Shown here in pieces: positions 4,802 through 7,482 of a DNA stretch of 7,482 nt. A program made the position numbers and the translations under genes. The stretch's first letter is position 1, and the number at the start of each line of letters is the position of its first letter. Source of the DNA: Pseudofrankia asymbiotica. Lineage in GTDB: Bacteria; Actinomycetota; Actinomycetes; Frankiales; Frankiaceae. The stretch lies in NCBI RefSeq assembly GCF_001983105.1, contig NZ_MOMC01000047.1, positions 34,462 through 41,943 on the forward strand. The letters are read 5' to 3'. The notes below the pieces were generated by a model. It worked only from the letters and a program-made list of their open reading frames with translations. It was not told where the DNA came from and made no database searches.

Positions 4802-5485
4802 GTGAGTCTCAGCCTCGGTGTCTTCGACATCTTCGCCTACTCCCTTCCAGGCTCGCTGTATCTCGCGCTGCTGCTGTATGTACTGGACCGCGCGTCGTGG
4901 ATCGACCTCGCGCAGGTCGAGGACCTCAACTCCACGCTGCTGATCGCGGGCAGCATCGTCTCCAGCTACCTCCTCGGTCAGCTGACCTACGCCCCGCGCC
5001 GGTTCCTGGGACGGCGGATGCCGCGGTGGCTGCGTCCAGGACGCAGCGCCAGGCGGGAGTTCCTCGACCGCTTCCCCGCCGCCCAGTCGATGACGTTCGT
5101 CCAGGTCGACCAGGCGGTCGTCTTCGCGGCGATCGAGGTCAAGGCACCCGACTCGGCGGTGGAGATAAGCCGGCTGCGGGCCAGCGGAATAGCGGTGCGC
5201 AACGCCGGGATTGCCTTTCTTCTGGCGGCCGTCGTCGCCGCCGTCGAGCTGGTCGTGGGTCACGAACGGGGTTTCGCGGCGTTCTGCGTGGGCGCCTTCC
5301 TCGCGAGTTTCGTCGGTGCGACGCGCGGCGGGCACGAGCTGTCCAGGTGGTCGGCCCTCAAGACCTTCGAGGTGGCGTTCTGGCTGCCCGACGTCGAGGC
5401 CACCCTGGCCGCGAGTCCGCCGACTCCTTCACCGCAGCCGCAGCCCGCGCCACCCGCGCCACCCGCGCCACCAGGAGCGACCTAG
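4802..5485 (+). CDS. Four-helix membrane protein with Pro/Ala-rich tail (unknown function)
   Basis: 227 residues from GTG 4802. Predicted helices, by eye: 9-28 (IFAYSLPGSLYLALLLYVL), 46-63 (LLIAGSIVSSYLLGQL), 134-153 (NAGIAFLLAAVVAAVELVV) and 157-174 (GFAAFCVGAFLASFVGA). A basic, presumably cytoplasmic, loop of about 70 residues (65-133) separates the pairs and contains many Arg (RRFLGRRMPRWLRPGR) and an amphipathic stretch. The C-terminus (205-227) is almost all Pro, Ala, Ser, Thr and Gln, ending PAPPAPPAPPGAT, encoded by three perfect 9-bp repeats. I do not recognise the family, and there are no catalytic motifs. The gene ends 7 bases before the stop of the convergent thioesterase-like gene. 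Confidence 0.8.
   Translation: MSLSLGVFDIFAYSLPGSLYLALLLYVLDRASWIDLAQVEDLNSTLLIAGSIVSSYLLGQLTYAPRRFLGRRMPRWLRPGRSARREFLDRFPAAQSMTFVQVDQAVVFAAIEVKAPDSAVEISRLRASGIAVRNAGIAFLLAAVVAAVELVVGHERGFAAFCVGAFLASFVGATRGGHELSRWSALKTFEVAFWLPDVEATLAASPPTPSPQPQPAPPAPPAPPGAT
5444..5470 (+). repeat. Three perfect 9-bp tandem repeats (CCCGCGCCA)
   Basis: CCCGCGCCA at 5444-5452, 5453-5461 and 5462-5470 encodes the Pro-Ala-Pro tail of the membrane protein. Perfect copies suggest recent slippage, so tail length may vary between strains. Confidence 0.8.
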
Positions 5486-5501
5486 CGCCCTTTCAGGGGC
5501 G
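5486..5501. terminator. Small hairpin between convergent genes
   Basis: CGCCC (5486-5490) pairs with GGGCG (5497-5501) around TTTCAG, directly after the TAG at 5483-5485. The stop codon of the opposing gene (5495-5493) sits in the loop. A five-pair stem in the convergent gap could serve both directions, but it is weak. Confidence 0.35.
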
Positions 5502-6377
5502 AGGAACGGACTGGATGCGGATCCACAGGGAGGTCGAGGCGGCGAGCAGCTGGCCGTCGACGGTGTAGAGCGCGGAGGAGGCGCGCAGTTTGCGGCCCTC
5601 GGCGGCGTCGGCGCGGGCGACGACGACGTAGGTCTCGCCGGGCGTGACGGTGCCCGCCGCGGCGACGGTCTGCCGGGCCAACAGGGCGGCCAGGTCCTCG
5701 GTGGGCATCGTCGCCTGATGCGCCCAGAACGACGGGCAGTCCAGCGCCGACCAGAGCAGGTGTCGGCCGACCGTGCCGTCGGCCCCGGCGAGGGAGTGGT
5801 CGACGGTCCAGGTCGTGGCGACGAGACCGGACGGGCCGCCGGCGACGGGACCGGGGAGGATCCGCAGGCCGTCGCTTCGTCCCGTCCCGCAGCCGAAGCA
5901 CTCGGGGAACGGATGCGTCGACGTCGCGGCGAGGGCAGCCGCCGCGTGCCTGGCCTCGTCAAGCTCGACGAACGGCGGTGGATCGCCGAGATCGGCGGAC
6001 TTCGCGGCGTGTGCCTCGACGAGCAGCGTCCCGCCGTGGACAAGGCGCACTCCGCCCTCGTCCGCGGGTTCCACCGCCAGCGGCACCTCCAGCGGTGTCG
6101 GCGCGCGCAGCACCGCCTCCGCCGCCCAGCCGGGGCCGCCGCCCGTGCCCGTGCCGTCGAGGTATCCGGCGAGCGTTCCGGAGATCCACCCGCCGTTCGC
6201 GCTCCCGGGCGGACCATTGAACCGGGCCGGCACGACGACCGTGCCGGCGGCGCCGCCGACGGCGGCGTTGGCCGTCGTCGAGATTGGATCGGTACTGGGG
6301 CGATGAGCCGTCGCATCCACCTGTCCGACGCTACGGCCTGTCCCCTGGACCTCGGAGTGGGACCGGACGCGAGTCAC
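5493..6377 (-). CDS. Acyl-CoA thioesterase-like protein (double hot-dog family)
   Basis: 294 residues from GTG 6377. The first 40 residues look poorly conserved and low in motifs. The core starts at about 48 with RFNGPPGSANGGW (52-64), typical of actinobacterial hot-dog thioesterase-like proteins. A cysteine motif ECFGCG (159-164) followed by DGLRILPGPV opens the second hot-dog half, which contains WSALDCPSFWA (209-219) and an acyl-chain-facing strand near TYVVVARAD (249-257). Hot-dog enzymes hydrolyse or bind acyl-CoA in the cytosol; the substrate here is unknown, and a non-catalytic acyl-CoA-binding role cannot be excluded. The GTG overlaps the TGA of the preceding MazG-like gene (GTGA), suggesting translational coupling, although a start closer to the core is possible. 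Confidence 0.8.
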   Translation of the reverse strand: MTRVRSHSEVQGTGRSVGQVDATAHRPSTDPISTTANAAVGGAAGTVVVPARFNGPPGSANGGWISGTLAGYLDGTGTGGGPGWAAEAVLRAPTPLEVPLAVEPADEGGVRLVHGGTLLVEAHAAKSADLGDPPPFVELDEARHAAAALAATSTHPFPECFGCGTGRSDGLRILPGPVAGGPSGLVATTWTVDHSLAGADGTVGRHLLWSALDCPSFWAHQATMPTEDLAALLARQTVAAAGTVTPGETYVVVARADAAEGRKLRASSALYTVDGQLLAASTSLWIRIQSVPRP

Positions 6378-6715
6378 TCGGCCGGGTCAGACCTGGCGGC
6401 CAGCCGACCTGGGTCGAACAGGGGCTCCTGATCGGTGCGGTCGCGCAGCGCCTCCACCCAGGTGAGGGCGACGGTCGCGACCTGGATCAGCTCCTCGCGC
6501 AGGTGGCGGGTGCCGGCGCCCTCCAGCATGGCCCTGGCGACCTCGCCGACCTCCTCGACCAGCACGGGCAGCCGCACCACGTCCGGCATCGCCGGATTCA
6601 GGATCGACCGCTCCCCGTGCCTGCGGTGCGCCCGCAGCACCTCGGCCTCCACCGCCGCCACCGTGTCGGCACCGATCATGGGACTTTCGCCTGACATCAC
6701 GGTGGCCAGTGTCAT
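6374..6715 (-). CDS. MazG-like nucleotide pyrophosphohydrolase family protein
   Basis: 113 residues. Residues 52-89 resemble the all-alpha MazG/NTP-PPase core: LVEEVGEVARAML with EExxE (Glu54, Glu55, Glu58), then a second helix REELIQVATVALTWVEAL (Glu74, Glu75). In classical MazG the second metal-binding motif is ExxD; here the last position is Gln78. Activity (NTP to NMP plus pyrophosphate, Mg-dependent) is therefore not assured. A 40-residue N-terminal helix (VEAEVLRAHRRHG) precedes the core. ATG 6715 has a modest GGTGG upstream; ATG 6697 and ATG 6679 are in-frame alternatives. Its TGA overlaps the GTG of the thioesterase-like gene by four bases, and it follows the thiolase gene by 124 bp on the same strand, so all three are probably co-transcribed. 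Confidence 0.75.
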   Translation of the reverse strand: MTLATVMSGESPMIGADTVAAVEAEVLRAHRRHGERSILNPAMPDVVRLPVLVEEVGEVARAMLEGAGTRHLREELIQVATVALTWVEALRDRTDQEPLFDPGRLAARSDPAE

Positions 6716-6839
6716 CGGTCCACCGACCGGGCGGCCCGGCGGGGCCCCACGACGGACCGCACCAGCTGCCTGGCCGGCGGGGAAGCGGCCACCGGAGCGA
6801 CGGGTCCGCGGGCCTGCGGGCGACGGGCGACGGGGCGCG

Positions 6840-7482
6840 TCAGAGCAGCAGGGCGCCGGCGCGGACGGTGACGGGACGCCCGACCCATTCCTCGTGTGTC
6901 ATCGCGGCGATGACGTCGGGATCGGCACTGGTCGCGACCGTGCGGGTGACGCGACCGTGGCCGGCCCCGTCACCTCCGCCGCCACCACCGGTGCCACCGT
7001 CGCCTCCTCCTTCGCCCCCTTCGGCCCGGGCTGAGGTAGCGCCGTCGAAGGTGATGACGGCGAGGGACTGGACCGGGGTGCCCCGCTCGCAGGCGACGGT
7101 GAACCCGGCGACCACACCGGCGCCAACGCCGTGTGGCGGCTCGTCGACGAGGGGGAGCGGGATCTCGGCCGCGCGGACGTCGGCCGAGACGTCCTCGGCG
7201 CGCCAGCCCGAAGGCGGCGGGCTCGCGCTCCACAGCAGGCCGGCCTGCTTCGTGACCATCCCGGAGACGCAGGTGACAAGCCCGTGCGCACCCGGCTCGG
7301 CGGCGCGCAGCACCCGGGCCATGGCCGTCGTCGACTGGAGAACGTAGTTGTTCAGCGGGCCGCCCGCGAACGTCATGCCACCGGTCACGGTCAGGTCGGC
7401 GCGCCCGGCCAGGCCCAGCTCCCGGACCTGGACGCGGACCGCCGCCGGGAAACAGCTGTACAGGTCCAGGTGGTCGGCGTCG
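6840..7482 (-). CDS. SCP2-type thiolase / acetyl-CoA acetyltransferase-like protein, C-terminal half
   Basis: 213 residues are visible; the N-terminal part, with the usual nucleophilic Cys, lies beyond the right edge. The frame is open from base 7481 with HLDLYSCFPAAV, then GGMTFAGGPLNNY (7385-7347) and GLVTCVSGMVTKQ. These are hallmarks of a mycobacterial/Frankia-type acetyl-CoA acetyltransferase group related to SCP-x thiolases. Such enzymes cleave or condense acyl-CoAs in lipid or steroid side-chain breakdown; the actual substrate is unknown. The C-terminal region ends in a small beta domain (SLAVITFDGATSARA ... HEEWVGRPVTV). It is interrupted by a Gly/Asp-rich stretch at about 7022-6954 that looks like an insertion. 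The MazG-like and thioesterase-like genes follow downstream on the same strand. Confidence 0.85.
   Translation of the reverse strand, partial: DADHLDLYSCFPAAVRVQVRELGLAGRADLTVTGGMTFAGGPLNNYVLQSTTAMARVLRAAEPGAHGLVTCVSGMVTKQAGLLWSASPPPSGWRAEDVSADVRAAEIPLPLVDEPPHGVGAGVVAGFTVACERGTPVQSLAVITFDGATSARAEGGEGGGDGGTGGGGGGDGAGHGRVTRTVATSADPDVIAAMTHEEWVGRPVTVRAGALLL
6954..7022 (-). repeat. Gly/Asp-rich low-complexity insertion in the thiolase C-terminal domain
   Basis: 23 codons reading EGGEGGGDGG..GAGHG, encoded by GGC/GGT/GGA/GAC repeats, sit between a beta strand (VITFDGATSARA) and RVTRTVATSADPD, which looks like a continuous domain. In the relatives I recall these two parts are joined by a short turn. 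It probably arose by triplet slippage and is likely a flexible surface loop. Confidence 0.6.

Noticed and set aside
5211..6431. 406-codon plus-strand open frame over the thioesterase gene
   Set aside because: Antisense shadow; the minus strand has conserved hot-dog motifs and a coupled start.
1..7482. New defence system or mobile island
   Set aside because: Genes look like ordinary metabolic and regulatory actinobacterial genes plus an EF-Tu paralogue; no nuclease, helicase, reverse transcriptase, toxin or integrase motifs are visible.

Overview
This is a very GC-rich window with codons ending overwhelmingly in G or C. It looks like chromosomal DNA from a high-GC actinobacterium. A Frankia-like or other mycelial/soil actinomycete fits the gene families best (SCP2-type thiolase, hot-dog thioesterase, structural-zinc-less medium-chain alcohol dehydrogenase, a second divergent EF-Tu). 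That assignment is inference from family resemblance. No rRNA, tRNA, CRISPR array, transposase or integrase is visible.

Layout, left to right. (1) 1-1036, minus strand: a zinc-dependent medium-chain alcohol dehydrogenase, missing only its last few residues at the left edge. (2) 1201-1839, plus strand: a TetR-family repressor divergent from it. The shared 164-bp intergenic region has a conspicuous AT-rich patch and a 12-bp direct repeat. (3) 1840-2806: a gene-poor stretch with a pentanucleotide low-complexity run, the first 33 codons of a short-chain dehydrogenase/reductase that then stops being an SDR, a block of unrecognised sequence, and a possible 48-aa membrane peptide. (4) 2807-3985, plus strand: a complete, divergent, stand-alone elongation factor Tu, closed by a hairpin over its stop codon. 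(5) 4179-4592 (minus) and 4802-5485 (plus): a divergent pair of unrecognised genes, a soluble 137-aa protein and a four-helix membrane protein with a Pro/Ala tail. (6) 5493-7482, minus strand: a probable operon with the C-terminal half of an SCP2-type thiolase (runs off the right edge), a MazG-like small protein, and a two-hot-dog thioesterase-like protein. The last two overlap by 4 bases (GTGA).

Functionally, the outer regions read as lipid/alcohol or acyl-CoA metabolism: dehydrogenase with local repressor on the left, thiolase plus thioesterase on the right. The centre holds the most interesting gene. The EF-Tu keeps its GTPase motifs but differs from E. coli EF-Tu at positions 124, 160, 230 and 275. 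Mutations at these positions give resistance to kirromycin (124, 160), pulvomycin (230) and GE2270A (275). This parallels the known EF-Tu3 of Streptomyces ramocissimus, which resists all three inhibitor classes. I see no evidence of a new defence or mobile system; the most worthwhile follow-ups are the EF-Tu, the truncated SDR with its junction, and the unknown divergent gene pair.
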